Below, one piece after another: positions 19,170-28,176 of a DNA stretch of 64,000 nt. The stretch is from an uncultured bacterium (GTDB lineage: Bacteria > Cyanobacteriota > Vampirovibrionia > Gastranaerophilales > Gastranaerophilaceae): NCBI GenBank assembly GCA_949282195.1, contig CASDOW010000004.1, forward strand, positions 25,714 to 89,713, in the 5' to 3' direction. The notes beneath the pieces were generated by a model. That model saw only the letters and a list, made by a program, of their open reading frames with translations. It was not told the DNA's origin and did no database searches. The position numbers and the translations under genes were made by a program. Numbering within the stretch: the first letter of the stretch is position 1; each line of letters opens with the position of its first letter.

Positions 19170-19907
19170 ATGAAAATAGCAGTTATATCTGATATTCATG
19201 CTAACGCACTGGCATTTGACAGTGTTTTAGATGATATTGAAAAATTCAACCCTGATAAAATATTTTGCCTTGGGGATATTATTTTAGCAGGATACAACCC
19301 TAATTATGTATGTCAAAAAATCTTTGAACTGAAAGAAAAATATAAAGATAATTTTGAAATAATTCAAGGTAACACAGATAAAATGGTTGCAAATTGCACC
19401 CCTGAACTAATTAAAAAAACAAAAGAAGCCTTTAGCTGCATGGGATACTCTCTAGAAGAAGATGTTAAAATAACAGATAAAAAATATATTGATTTTGTTA
19501 AAAATCTGCCCGAGAAAAAATTAGTTGAACTAAACAATTTAAAAATAGAGCTTGTCCATGGGTCGCCAAGAAATCAAAGCGAAAATATTTATCCTAATTT
19601 ACCTATAGAAGAAATAGAACAAATGGTTAGTTTGTCATCTGCGGATTTGATTTTATGCGGACATACACATTTACCTTGCGGATATAGCTTAAATAGCGGC
19701 AAAACTGTAGTAAATGCAGGGTCTGTAGGTCGAGCTATGACAGAAGACAAAATGCCCATATATCTTCAATTAACCATTGACAAAAACGGAAAATTTTTCA
19801 CAGAACACAAAATAATAAAATACGACAACGAGCTTGTTTCAAGACATATTCTGGCTCGCGGTTTTAAACACTGCGAAGATTTAGCTAAAATGTATATTGC
19901 ACAATAA
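19170..19907 (+). CDS. Metallophosphoesterase, YfcE/MJ0936-like phosphodiesterase
   Basis: Calcineurin-like binuclear metal phosphoesterase of 245 residues. The five blocks are readable: SDIHAN (D-x-H), CLGDIILAG (GD), QGNTDKM (GN-x-D), ELVHGSP and LCGHTHLP (GH-x-H). The GNTD form without His is normal in the YfcE/MJ0936 branch. The GGAG of TAAGGAGAATATATG decides the start. It follows the glycosyltransferase by 9 bp and is probably cotranscribed. The substrate cannot be told from sequence. Confidence 0.88.
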   Translation: MKIAVISDIHANALAFDSVLDDIEKFNPDKIFCLGDIILAGYNPNYVCQKIFELKEKYKDNFEIIQGNTDKMVANCTPELIKKTKEAFSCMGYSLEEDVKITDKKYIDFVKNLPEKKLVELNNLKIELVHGSPRNQSENIYPNLPIEEIEQMVSLSSADLILCGHTHLPCGYSLNSGKTVVNAGSVGRAMTEDKMPIYLQLTIDKNGKFFTEHKIIKYDNELVSRHILARGFKHCEDLAKMYIAQ

Positions 19908-19951
19908 TAACTTAACCATTTATGATAAAATAAAATAAAAAAGGATAAAAA

Positions 19952-21103
19952 ATGGCAAATTTAGAATTAATGCACCAAAATGCGGCAAATGAATATGAAC
20001 AAAGAAATTTTGAAAAAGCTCTTGAAATATATAATGAAATAATAAAACTAAACCCGATTGACGAAGTTGCACTTTCTTGCGTTATGGATATTTATCTTGA
20101 GCTTGAAGACAAATTTAATTATTATCTTGCAAGAGCAAATGTTAATATAGCTCAAAATAAACTGGAATACGCCATAAATGACACAAAAAAAGCAATAGAA
20201 CTTGATGCAGATAACATTGAAGCAAGAAGAAAACTGGCAAGGTTATATAGAGTTGACAAGAAAAATTTAAAATCAATTGATGAATTTTTAAGAATACTTG
20301 AACTAAAAGAAGATGAACCCGATGTTTATTTTGAATTAGTTGATTTATATATGAAAGAAGACAGCATTGAAAGCGCTGTTTCTATTGCAAAAAAAGGGCT
20401 TAGCATATTTAAAGATGATAAAAACATGAAAAATATGTTAGCTCAGCTATATTTTAAAGCAAACGATTTAAAATCAGCTCTTGAAGTTGTGGATGATGAA
20501 TTTTTAAAGATTAAAATTCTTCTTCAAGATGAACAAAATGAAAATGCAATTGAACTTTTAAACAAAGTAGATTATGAAAATTTAGACAAAATTCAAAAAA
20601 GAAATTACCACATTTTAAAGGCGCAATATCTTTATAATACAAAACAATTTGAACAAGCCCTAAAAGAAGTTGAAGCATATGACAAAATAATTTCAGCTGA
20701 CGCATTATCATTTCAAATGAAGGCTTTAATTTATGAAGAATTAAATGACGAATTTAGGGCGCATTTTAACTGGGGCTTTTGCTATAAACTCCAAGGCAAA
20801 AACGACGAAGCAATTGTTGAATTTACAAATGCATACAACAAAAACCATAAAGATAAAACAACATTAATTGAGCTTGCAAAATTATATCAATTAAACAAAG
20901 AACGCTTTGTTGCTATTGAATTTTGGCAAAAAGTTTATGAAATCGACAAAGATGAACAAGCAAGAGAAATATTAGCCGAGTTCTATTACTCTGAAGGCAA
21001 TTTTCAAAAAGCCGAAGAATATGGTAAAGTAATAGAAGAAAAACAAGAAAATTACAAAGGTTTAATTGATAAAATAATGGAGTTTTTCTCTAAAGATAAA
21101 TAA
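19952..21103 (+). CDS. Tetratricopeptide-repeat protein
   Basis: Soluble helical-repeat protein of 383 residues with no signal peptide. TPR-like helix pairs run almost the whole length, for example ANEYEQRNFEKALEIYNEI, YAINDTKKAIELDADNIEA, DEAIVEFTNAYNKNHKD and EFYYSEGNFQKAEEYGKV. TPR proteins act as scaffolds for protein complexes, and no catalytic domain is attached. AAAAAGGAT precedes the ATG. It is followed 15 bp later by a 51-codon gene with a strong ribosome-binding site, so the two are probably cotranscribed. Confidence 0.85.
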   Translation: MANLELMHQNAANEYEQRNFEKALEIYNEIIKLNPIDEVALSCVMDIYLELEDKFNYYLARANVNIAQNKLEYAINDTKKAIELDADNIEARRKLARLYRVDKKNLKSIDEFLRILELKEDEPDVYFELVDLYMKEDSIESAVSIAKKGLSIFKDDKNMKNMLAQLYFKANDLKSALEVVDDEFLKIKILLQDEQNENAIELLNKVDYENLDKIQKRNYHILKAQYLYNTKQFEQALKEVEAYDKIISADALSFQMKALIYEELNDEFRAHFNWGFCYKLQGKNDEAIVEFTNAYNKNHKDKTTLIELAKLYQLNKERFVAIEFWQKVYEIDKDEQAREILAEFYYSEGNFQKAEEYGKVIEEKQENYKGLIDKIMEFFSKDK

Positions 21104-21118
21104 ACTTAGGAGAGTATT

Positions 21119-21274
21119 ATGGATAAAAATAGTTTTAATAACTATCAAAAAAAGCCATCATACGAAAAAAAATTGCAAGATATGAAAGCTTTGCTTTTAG
21201 ATAGCGAAAAATGCAAAGAAATTGCCAAAAAATTAAGCGAATATATTTCAGATGATAACAAAGGCAAGTCTTAA
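21119..21274 (+). CDS. 51-residue helical small protein
   Basis: A short gene that starts 15 bp after the TPR gene. TTAGGAGAG, a near-perfect Shine-Dalgarno, precedes the ATG by 4 nt. The product is 51 residues, lysine-rich and probably mostly helical (YEKKLQDMKALLLDSEKCKE, IAKKLSEYISDDNKGKS). It has no signal peptide or TM segment. Its codon use and amino-acid mix match its neighbours. I do not recognise the family. Its position suggests a link to the TPR protein. Its stop lies one base before the end of the convergent gene. Confidence 0.7.
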   Translation: MDKNSFNNYQKKPSYEKKLQDMKALLLDSEKCKEIAKKLSEYISDDNKGKS

Positions 21275-21275
21275 A

Positions 21276-22205
21276 TTATAGACTTGCCAATGTTTTTGAT
21301 AAATTTTTAAATACGACGTTTAATTCATATGAATTATTTGAATTTCTGTTCATTGTCATATATTCGCCAATAGGAATACCTGCATATTTATTATGATTTA
21401 AATGTTGATATTTTTTTCTGAATAATGCACTTGTTAATGCCCTATTTTGCATTTTAAAACTTTGGATTTCATAGTGCTGTTTTTGAATTTTTGATAAATC
21501 AACAAAATCATTATTTTCATAAGCATCGGTTGTTATGCTTGGAATAAGCTTGAAATTATATTTTTCATCCAATATTTTTTGAATTTTGGATAACATCTTT
21601 AACAATGTTCCATAAATTTTATCATATTCTTCAAAATTATTGGAAACGATAATCATTACCTCATTTAAAGAAATTTTGATGTTTTTATTTAGACCGTTAA
21701 ATATTTCTTTTAGTCTTTTAAAAACAGCTTTATTCAGTTTCTTTTTGATTTCATCATTAATATTTGAATTTTCATAGCTCAAAGAAAGACATATTGAATA
21801 ACTTTTGATTATGTCAAACTCTTTTAGGCGATTTTTTTCTTCTTCAATTCGTTTTATTCTTTCCTGATTATCAAGATAATCTCTATATTGTTTCAACAAT
21901 CTTGATTCTATTTTATCTATCAAATAGTAACTAAACATAGCAGGAAAAATTAAACAAAATAAAAATATACTTGTATTTCTGTAGATATACAATGAATTAT
22001 CAAAAGGGAAAATTATTTTAGCAAGCGGCGTAAAGATTTTACCCGTATAATCCAAAATCGTGCTGTCTGACATTACGCCAATCCAATACAGCATATATAC
22101 AAAACTAAGAAAAACAAAACCAAATATAGAAAAAGTAACCATTTTTCTTAAAGATTTTGCCTTAGTTTTTACTTCAATTCCATACAAGTTGTCTGTGTAG
22201 CTCAT
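21276..22205 (-). CDS. Two-TM membrane protein with cytoplasmic C-terminal domain, unknown function
   Basis: 309 residues. Two hydrophobic segments (about residues 24-44 and 78-97) flank a short exported loop. A charged coiled-coil stretch follows (RIKRIEEEKNRLKEF, about 116-130), then a soluble domain of about 170 residues. That domain has an alpha/beta look (SLNEVMIIVSNNFEEYDKIY, FKLIPSITTDAY), which faintly recalls degenerate nucleotide-cyclase or GGDEF folds, but no catalytic motif is present. I do not recognise the family. No GG-D/E-F or Walker motif can be seen. It is monocistronic, with a terminator of gatA just upstream. Confidence 0.7.
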   Translation of the reverse strand: MSYTDNLYGIEVKTKAKSLRKMVTFSIFGFVFLSFVYMLYWIGVMSDSTILDYTGKIFTPLAKIIFPFDNSLYIYRNTSIFLFCLIFPAMFSYYLIDKIESRLLKQYRDYLDNQERIKRIEEEKNRLKEFDIIKSYSICLSLSYENSNINDEIKKKLNKAVFKRLKEIFNGLNKNIKISLNEVMIIVSNNFEEYDKIYGTLLKMLSKIQKILDEKYNFKLIPSITTDAYENNDFVDLSKIQKQHYEIQSFKMQNRALTSALFRKKYQHLNHNKYAGIPIGEYMTMNRNSNNSYELNVVFKNLSKTLASL

Positions 22206-22232
22206 AATATATATCCTCTATATATTTAATAA

Positions 22233-22286
22233 AAAAAATTCTTCAAAAAAATTGCCTAGATTTTGCAAAATTTTTGAAGAATTTTT
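22233..22286 (-). terminator. Intrinsic terminator of gatA
   Basis: Between gatA and the next minus-strand gene, the segments AAATTCTTCAAAAA and TTTTTGAAGAATTT can pair. On the minus strand the hairpin is followed by a run of T (the A-tract at 22231-22238). The loop contains a smaller palindrome (ATTTTGCAAAAT). This is a plausible Rho-independent terminator for gatA. Confidence 0.7.
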
Positions 22287-22305
22287 AAATTTTTATATTT
22301 TAATA

Positions 22306-23766
22306 TTAAATATTTGGTCTTTGGTTATAAACCCCAAGCTCTTGTTCCAGCGCATATGCGCTTTGTAATAATGTCATTTCATCAAGATTTTTTGCTATTA
22401 TTTGTAACCCAATCGGCATATTATCTTTATCAAAACCGCAAGGCATAGATAGCGCAGGTGCTCCGACTAAGTTTGATGAAATTGTAGCAATATCTGTTAA
22501 ATACATCTCAAGAGGATTATTTGCTTTTGAATTAAGGTCAAAAGCGGTTGTCGGGCAAGTTGGAGATACTAAAATATCTACACTTTCAAAAGCTTTATTA
22601 AAATCATTTGCGATTAATCTTCTTAGTTGCTGCGCTTTTTTATAATATGCGTCGTAATAACCGCTTGATAGCGCATACGTTCCAAGCATTATTCTTCTTT
22701 TAACCTCAGGACCAAAGCCTTCAGCTCTTGTTTTACAATACATATCTAAAAGATTTTCGCAATTTTGTGCTCTATAACCATATCTAACCCCGTCAAAACG
22801 AGCCAAGTTAGAACTTGCTTCAGCTGTTGCAACAATATAATAAACGCCGATTGAATGTTTCAATAAAGGAAGCGAAATCTCTTTTATTTCAGCGCCCAAT
22901 TTCTCATAAGTTTTAATGGCATTTTCAATGCTTTCTTTAACATCATCAGCAACACCTTCAGCCATTAATTCTTTAATTACACCAACTTTTAGGCCTTTAA
23001 TATCTTTTTTAAGATTAGCTGAAATATTGCCTACCTCTAAATTTAGGGATGTTGAATCCTTAACATCATAGCCTGCAATTGCTTCATAAAGATGTGTAAC
23101 ATCTTCAATGCTTCTTCCAAAAGGACCGATTTGATCCAGAGATGATGCAAAAGCAACCAAGCCATAGCGGGATACTCTGCCATAAGTCGGCTTAAAGCCT
23201 GTGATACCACAAAATGAAGCCGGCAGACGAATTGAACCGCCTGTATCTGAACCCAAAGATAAAGTTACTTCACTTGCGCTAACGCTTGCGGCAGAACCGC
23301 CTGAAGAACCTCCAGGAACTTTATTTAAGTTGTATGGATTTCTAACAATTTTAAAAGCTGAATTTTCATTACTTGAACCCATTGCAAACTCGTCAAGATT
23401 TGCTTTTCCTAATATAGGAACAAGGTTTTCTTTTAATTTTGTTGTTATAGTAGCGTCATATGGTGATACAAAATTTTCTAAAATTTTTGATGAACAAGTT
23501 GTTTTAGAGCCTGTCATGTTCATATTATCTTTAAGAGCAGTCGGAATACCTGCCAAAAAAGGGATTTGTTCATTTTTGGCAATTTTTTCATCAACCCTTT
23601 TTGCTGTTTCTATAGCTTCATCAAAAGTTGTCGAATTAAATGCTCCTAATTTTTCATCTAATTTTTCTATTCTTTCAATTGAAGCCTTTGTAAGCTCAAG
23701 TGCGCTCACTTCTTTATTAATAAGAGCTTTATGTTGTTCAGTCGCTGTCTTTTTAAGTAATTCCAT
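22306..23766 (-). CDS. gatA: Asp/Glu-tRNA(Asn/Gln) amidotransferase subunit A
   Basis: Amidase-signature subunit of GatCAB, which releases ammonia from glutamine and amidates Glu-tRNA-Gln or Asp-tRNA-Asn. 486 residues is normal for GatA. The Ser-cisSer-Lys triad is readable: Lys in GIPTALKDNM, and the two serines in GGSSGGSAA and SDTGGSIRLPA. Family blocks GKANLDEFAMGSS, GFKPTYGRVSRYG and FASSLDQIGP confirm it over other amidases. gatB and gatC are not in the window. It begins 43 bp from the divergent yraN start. Confidence 0.97.
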   Translation of the reverse strand: MELLKKTATEQHKALINKEVSALELTKASIERIEKLDEKLGAFNSTTFDEAIETAKRVDEKIAKNEQIPFLAGIPTALKDNMNMTGSKTTCSSKILENFVSPYDATITTKLKENLVPILGKANLDEFAMGSSNENSAFKIVRNPYNLNKVPGGSSGGSAASVSASEVTLSLGSDTGGSIRLPASFCGITGFKPTYGRVSRYGLVAFASSLDQIGPFGRSIEDVTHLYEAIAGYDVKDSTSLNLEVGNISANLKKDIKGLKVGVIKELMAEGVADDVKESIENAIKTYEKLGAEIKEISLPLLKHSIGVYYIVATAEASSNLARFDGVRYGYRAQNCENLLDMYCKTRAEGFGPEVKRRIMLGTYALSSGYYDAYYKKAQQLRRLIANDFNKAFESVDILVSPTCPTTAFDLNSKANNPLEMYLTDIATISSNLVGAPALSMPCGFDKDNMPIGLQIIAKNLDEMTLLQSAYALEQELGVYNQRPNI

Positions 23767-23809
23767 TAAACATACTCCATTATAAAAATATTTGTCTTAC
23801 AATTATTCT

Positions 23810-24169
23810 ATGACAAATAAAACAATTGGTAAATATGGCGAACAAATAGCAAAAAATTTCTTAATAAAAAAAGGGTTTAAAATTTTAGAATTAAACTATC
23901 GATATTCTCGTCTGGCAGAAATTGATATTATAGCTAAAAAAAATAACACCATTCATTTTATTGAAGTTAAAACAAGAACACAAAACTTCTTTGGAGAACC
24001 TTTAGAGGCAATTAATCAATCTAAATTAAAATCAATTTATAAATGCGCGCTGTATTATATGCAAAATGTGTCTATGAAAAATGAGAAATATCAAATAGAT
24101 GCCATAGGAATTTTATTAAACAAAGACAACGACCCTTCTATAACTTATCTTGAAAATTTAACTTTTTAA
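23810..24169 (+). CDS. YraN family (UPF0102) endonuclease-like protein
   Basis: Small protein of the UPF0102/YraN family with a Holliday-junction-resolvase-like PD-(D/E)xK fold. Its cellular role is unproven. Motifs are GKYGEQIAKNFL at the N-terminus, then RLAEIDIIAKKNNTIHFIEVKTR, containing the E-x-D and E-V-K catalytic pattern. I prefer the ATG at 23810 (119 residues), which starts like other family members. An upstream TTG at 23792 would add six residues. The 3' end overlaps the convergent TIGR02757-like gene by 12 nt. Confidence 0.9.
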   Translation: MTNKTIGKYGEQIAKNFLIKKGFKILELNYRYSRLAEIDIIAKKNNTIHFIEVKTRTQNFFGEPLEAINQSKLKSIYKCALYYMQNVSMKNEKYQIDAIGILLNKDNDPSITYLENLTF

Positions 24170-24889
24170 ACTTCGCTCAATTCCTAAGCCAAAAAGCGCA
24201 AAATCATATTTAACGGGGTCAAATTCATCAAATTCTTTCAATTTTTCACTTAATTCAATAACTGCCCTAAAATCATTTTGTTTTCTTTTTAATAATCCAA
24301 ACTCTCTTGAAATTCTGGCTACATGAGTATCTAAAGGAATTAAAAGCTCATCTTTTTTAATCCCTTTCCATAATCCTAAATCAACTTTGCCGTCCCTAAC
24401 CATCCACCTTAAAAACATGTTTATTCTTTTTAGTGCCGATTTATTTTCAGGCTTTGCAAACAAAAAACAAAAACCCAAGTTATCAGAACAATTTGAATTA
24501 GAATAAAAATAATCAGCCACTCTTTTAAATCTGTCTTGTTTTTCGTAAAATAATTCTTCTAAAGACGATTTATCAATCAAATATAATTTGTTTAAAAGTC
24601 TTAAAAGCTCAGCTAAATCAACACTTTTTATAAATCTGTATACAAAATCATCGATAGAAGCTTTTCTATAATTCAAAATAAGCTCATAAGGACTATCAAA
24701 TAAAGAAAAAAGATATTCAAGCTTTTTAATAAATAATTCTCTTTTTCCAAAAGCAAACAAGGAAGATATAAAAGCAGCTATTTCAACATCTTTTTTATTT
24801 TTGTATCTGTGAGGAAATTTTATGGGGTCATTTTTTATAAAATCAGGAGTTTCATATTTTTTGACAAGACTGTCTAAAATTTCTTTCAT
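24158..24889 (-). CDS. TIGR02757 (DUF2400) family protein
   Basis: Conserved bacterial protein of unknown function, 243 residues, matching the pattern I recall for TIGR02757. An N-terminal PIKFPHRYKNKKDVEIAAFI is followed by SLFAFGKRELFIKKLE. The C-terminal half contains FLRWMVRDGKVDLGLWKG, LIPLDTHVARISREFGLL and FDPVKYDFALFGLG. The C-terminal part resembles helix-hairpin-helix DNA glycosylase folds. It overlaps tadA by 4 nt (ATGA type) as the last gene of a five-gene minus-strand operon. Confidence 0.85.
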   Translation of the reverse strand: MKEILDSLVKKYETPDFIKNDPIKFPHRYKNKKDVEIAAFISSLFAFGKRELFIKKLEYLFSLFDSPYELILNYRKASIDDFVYRFIKSVDLAELLRLLNKLYLIDKSSLEELFYEKQDRFKRVADYFYSNSNCSDNLGFCFLFAKPENKSALKRINMFLRWMVRDGKVDLGLWKGIKKDELLIPLDTHVARISREFGLLKRKQNDFRAVIELSEKLKEFDEFDPVKYDFALFGLGIERSLKS

Positions 24890-25323
24890 CTTAGCCCCCT
24901 AAAATAATCTTTTAAAATCTGATTACATTCTTTTTCTTTTATTCCGCCATATATTTCAATTTTTGAATTTGCCATTTTAGCAAGATTAACAGCACTTAAT
25001 GCTGCGCCATATTGCACATCATAAGAACCAAAATAAAGCCTTTTAATTCTTGAATTTAATATCGCCCACATACACATAGGACAAGGCTCAAGCGTAACAT
25101 ACATATCGCAATCATCTAATCTCCAAGAATTTAGAACGTCGTTTGCCTTGTTAATGGCTAAAATTTCAGCATGGTAAGTTGTTTTATTTAGCTGTTCTTT
25201 TTTATTTACCTCATTGGCAATTATCTTATCATCTTTTACTATCAGCGCGCACACAGGAATATCGAGCTTAACCTCTTTTGCCTGTTGTATTGCTTGTTCC
25301 ATATATTTATTTAACATAATCAT
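24886..25323 (-). CDS. tadA: tRNA-specific adenosine deaminase
   Basis: Zinc deaminase converting A34 to inosine in tRNA-Arg(ACG). In 145 residues the cytidine-deaminase-type motifs are His51-Ala-Glu53 (TTYHAEI) and Cys81-x-x-Cys84 (LEPCPMCMWAIL). The TadA-typical RIKRLYFGSYDVQYGAA follows. The start may be at any of the Met residues MIM-LNKYMEQA. It overlaps the histidine kinase gene upstream by 17 nt and the TIGR02757-like gene downstream by 4 nt. A guanine deaminase is an alternative but fits the motif spacing less well. Confidence 0.93.
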   Translation of the reverse strand: MIMLNKYMEQAIQQAKEVKLDIPVCALIVKDDKIIANEVNKKEQLNKTTYHAEILAINKANDVLNSWRLDDCDMYVTLEPCPMCMWAILNSRIKRLYFGSYDVQYGAALSAVNLAKMANSKIEIYGGIKEKECNQILKDYFRGLR

Positions 25324-26947
25324 TAAATTTTAAAGTAATTTTAAATTCTTCATCAGCTTCAAGATTAATATCTATTTTCATAGCTTCCGCCAACCCTTTA
25401 ACAATATATAAACCAAGCCCTGTACCTCTTGTTGTTCTTGTTAAATTTGAATCAATTCTGATAAATTTTTCAAATAATTTTTCTTTAATTTCGGGAGATA
25501 TTTTTTCACATTTATTTATAACTTCAAACACAGGCATTAAACCCTCATTATAGGCTTTTATTTTTACGGGTTGTTTATTTAGCGAATATTTCATCGCATT
25601 ATCTATAAGATTAATCAAAATTTGCTCTAATCTGTAATCATCCGCATAAACATAATTTAAATCGCGCGCAATATCAACTTCAAATTCAATTTCCCTATCG
25701 TTTAAATATTCAAGCGCCCTTGAAATAGAATCCGCCAAATCAACTTCTTGAATGTTAAATTTTAAACTGTAACTTTCAAGCTCGGGAATAACAAGCAAAT
25801 CTTCAACCATGCCTGACAGTCTTTGAGCTTGTTGTTTAATAATCTGCAAGGATTTAATTCTTGTTTGTTCGTCTACTTTAATATCATTTCTCAATAATCT
25901 TGAAGTATAACCGATTATACTTGTCAAGGGTGTTCTAAATTCGTGGCTTGTCGCATTAACAAGGTTTTCTCTAAATTCGTTTAATTTTTCAAGCTCTCTA
26001 TTTTTTTCCTTTAAATCTCTATATGAAAGTTTAATTTTATTTGCCATATAATTAAATTCTTTTGCAATAAAAACAGTTTCATTAGGTGTAAAAGGGCTTT
26101 TAATTAAATGTATTTTTTTGTCATAATTACCCTTAGAAATAGCGGTTATTGCTTTAAATAATTGTCTTATATTTATGTAAAGATAATATACATAAAAGCT
26201 TACTATAATAATAATTGACAATGCAGCAATACTTAAAGACGCTATAATTCTATAACGAGCTTTATTAATTGTTTTTGCGGTAATTTTTTGAGTAGTATCA
26301 ACCACAACAACCCATGTCGGGTTATCTATTTTGTAGAAAGCTTTTGGGGTGTTTTTTTTGCCGAAAAATCCGACATCTTCAACAGTATCTATATTAAAAC
26401 CGTTTAATATATTATCTGCATGGTAATCATTGGCATTAGTTACAATTAACTCTTTTGTTTTATAGTCAAATATAAAAATATTTCTGCCTTTGATGTTTTC
26501 TTTTCCTAAAAGAGAATTAAAGATATCTATATTTATTTTTGCGCTTAAATAATAATTCTTCTCTGATTCAATTGGTGCAACCAAAGTCATCATGCCATTT
26601 TCGATATTATATTTTTCTTTTGGTATTTGGCTTTTTTTAATAATGTTTAGATTTTTAAATAGCCTTGTTTTTGCCTCAATATCGTCAAAATATTGAATTT
26701 TAGACATAGTGTCAGGAATATAATTAAATCCAGACGCCATTTGATTAAGCTGCGCTTGGCTTAAATTAACGTAGCTTTCTATCGCATCACCAATATAGTG
26801 TGCCATTAAAGATGTGTTGTTTGCAAGTTCAGACCTGACTGATTGCTGAGAAACATTAGAAATAATTATCCCTATGGTAATAATAGGAACCAATACAGCA
26901 AATACAAGAACTATTATAATTTGTTCAACAATTTTTAATCGTTTCAT
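25307..26947 (-). CDS. Membrane sensor histidine kinase with extracytoplasmic sensor domain
   Basis: Two-component sensor of 546 residues from the ATG at 26947. That ATG follows the response-regulator stop by one base and has GAGGAA upstream; the longer frame lacks such support. Domains are TM1 (about 7-30), an extracytoplasmic Cache-like domain (about 35-225, GMMTLVAPIE, NIFIFDYKTKELIV), TM2 (about 230-255), a HAMP-like linker, a DHp domain with His335 in TSHEFRTPLTSIIGY, and an HATPase domain (NLIDNAMKYS, TRGTGLGLYIV). It pairs with the OmpR-type regulator directly upstream. The signal is unknown. Confidence 0.93.
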   Translation of the reverse strand: MKRLKIVEQIIIVLVFAVLVPIITIGIIISNVSQQSVRSELANNTSLMAHYIGDAIESYVNLSQAQLNQMASGFNYIPDTMSKIQYFDDIEAKTRLFKNLNIIKKSQIPKEKYNIENGMMTLVAPIESEKNYYLSAKINIDIFNSLLGKENIKGRNIFIFDYKTKELIVTNANDYHADNILNGFNIDTVEDVGFFGKKNTPKAFYKIDNPTWVVVVDTTQKITAKTINKARYRIIASLSIAALSIIIIVSFYVYYLYINIRQLFKAITAISKGNYDKKIHLIKSPFTPNETVFIAKEFNYMANKIKLSYRDLKEKNRELEKLNEFRENLVNATSHEFRTPLTSIIGYTSRLLRNDIKVDEQTRIKSLQIIKQQAQRLSGMVEDLLVIPELESYSLKFNIQEVDLADSISRALEYLNDREIEFEVDIARDLNYVYADDYRLEQILINLIDNAMKYSLNKQPVKIKAYNEGLMPVFEVINKCEKISPEIKEKLFEKFIRIDSNLTRTTRGTGLGLYIVKGLAEAMKIDINLEADEEFKITLKFNDYVK

Positions 26948-26948
26948 T

Positions 26949-27665
26949 TTATTCCTCAAAAGAACCAAAAGGAGTTAATTTATAGCCGACATTAACAACT
27001 GTGTGAAGATATTTTGGATTTCTTGTATTTTGTTCAATTTTTTGCCTTAATCCGCCCACGTGGACTCTAACCATTCTAACATCTTCATCAGAACCGTATC
27101 CCCAAACTTCATCTAATAAAGTAGCTAAAGTTACAGGGGAGTTTATATGCTGCATCATACAATATAAAATCTCAAACTCGGTTGGTGTTAATTTGACTTT
27201 CTTATCCAAAATCAAAGCTTCTAAGCTATCAGGCAAAATCTCTATATCTCCGGCTCTTAAAACTTCTTTTGTGGCTTGCTTTTGACTGCTTTCTCCTCTT
27301 CTTAATAAAGCTCTTATTCTTAAAAGCACTTCTTGAATTTCAAAAGGTTTAATTAAATAATCATCAGCCCCACAATCAAACCCCTGAGTTTTGTCTTCTA
27401 TTGTGCCTTTTGCCGTCAACAACAAAATGGGTATATCAGGCTTTGCTATTCTGATATTCTTACAAACATCATAACCGTTCATCTTAGGCATCATCACATC
27501 TAATAAAATTAAATCGTAGTTGTTTTCTAATGCTTTTTTCAAACCTTCTTGCCCGTCAAGCGCGGTATCAACAATATATCCGCTTTGCGCAATATCAAAA
27601 GCCAAAAGCTCTCTTATTTGTTTATCATCATCAACTATTAAAAGTCTTTTATTAATTTTTTCCAT
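26949..27665 (-). CDS. OmpR/PhoB family response regulator
   Basis: 238 residues. The receiver domain has acidic Asp12-Asp13 (LIVDDDKQ), phosphoacceptor Asp56 (LILLDVMMPKMNG) and the conserved Lys in DDYLIKPFE. The C-terminal winged-helix DNA-binding domain is typical (KLTPTEFEILYCMM, DEVWGYGSDEDVRMVRVHVG, LRQKIE, VGYKL). It overlaps the upstream NfeD-like gene by 14 nt and is followed by the cognate kinase. Its target genes cannot be inferred from this window. Confidence 0.96.
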   Translation of the reverse strand: MEKINKRLLIVDDDKQIRELLAFDIAQSGYIVDTALDGQEGLKKALENNYDLILLDVMMPKMNGYDVCKNIRIAKPDIPILLLTAKGTIEDKTQGFDCGADDYLIKPFEIQEVLLRIRALLRRGESSQKQATKEVLRAGDIEILPDSLEALILDKKVKLTPTEFEILYCMMQHINSPVTLATLLDEVWGYGSDEDVRMVRVHVGGLRQKIEQNTRNPKYLHTVVNVGYKLTPFGSFEE

Positions 27666-28104
27666 TGTCTATTACCTTAACATTCATGATTTTATTTTCT
27701 TTAGATACAATTTCAACAGTAGAACCTGCTTTAATTTCTTTGTCATCTACGCTTTTTGCGCTCCAAAGCTGGTTATCTAAAATAATTTGACCAATTCCGT
27801 CAATCGAAAGCGTCTTTCCGATGTCTTTCTTTACTTTAGCAAATCTGCCTATGTATTCTTTTAAATTTTTTTCTTTTAAAATCTCTTTTTGTTCTCTTTT
27901 TAATACTGTCTTTATTAACAGGGTAAATACAGCAAATAAACCCAAAAAAACCAAAGGCTGAAAATATATATTTTCAGGCATTTTATAAGCAAATATTGCA
28001 CAAAACATACAACTTGCCGCAAGACTTAACTTAATGGGGTTAGTTTTTTTCATCTCCCAAAGTAAAAATAAAATACCCAATATTGTCCAAATAATATACA
28101 TCAA
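27652..28104 (-). CDS. NfeD-like membrane protein with OB-fold domain
   Basis: 150 residues. Two to three hydrophobic segments in the first 75 residues precede a basic linker (KREQKEILKEK). A C-terminal OB-fold-like NfeD domain follows (GRFAKVKKDIGKTLSIDGIG, then VDDKEIKAGSTVEIVSKEN). NfeD proteins accompany membrane stomatin-like proteins or proteases; no such partner lies next to it here. Instead it heads a two-component operon, overlapping the response regulator gene. Either of the first two Met codons could be used. Confidence 0.8.
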   Translation of the reverse strand: MMYIIWTILGILFLLWEMKKTNPIKLSLAASCMFCAIFAYKMPENIYFQPLVFLGLFAVFTLLIKTVLKREQKEILKEKNLKEYIGRFAKVKKDIGKTLSIDGIGQIILDNQLWSAKSVDDKEIKAGSTVEIVSKENKIMNVKVIDNGKN

Positions 28105-28176
28105 TTTATATAACCAATAAGCTAACGCATATAATTATAATATAATTCAAACAAAAAAAGCTATATTATTAAAAAT

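Noticed and set aside
23201..23785. 194-codon frame opposite gatA
   Set aside because: Antisense shadow of the well-conserved gatA gene; it matches no family.
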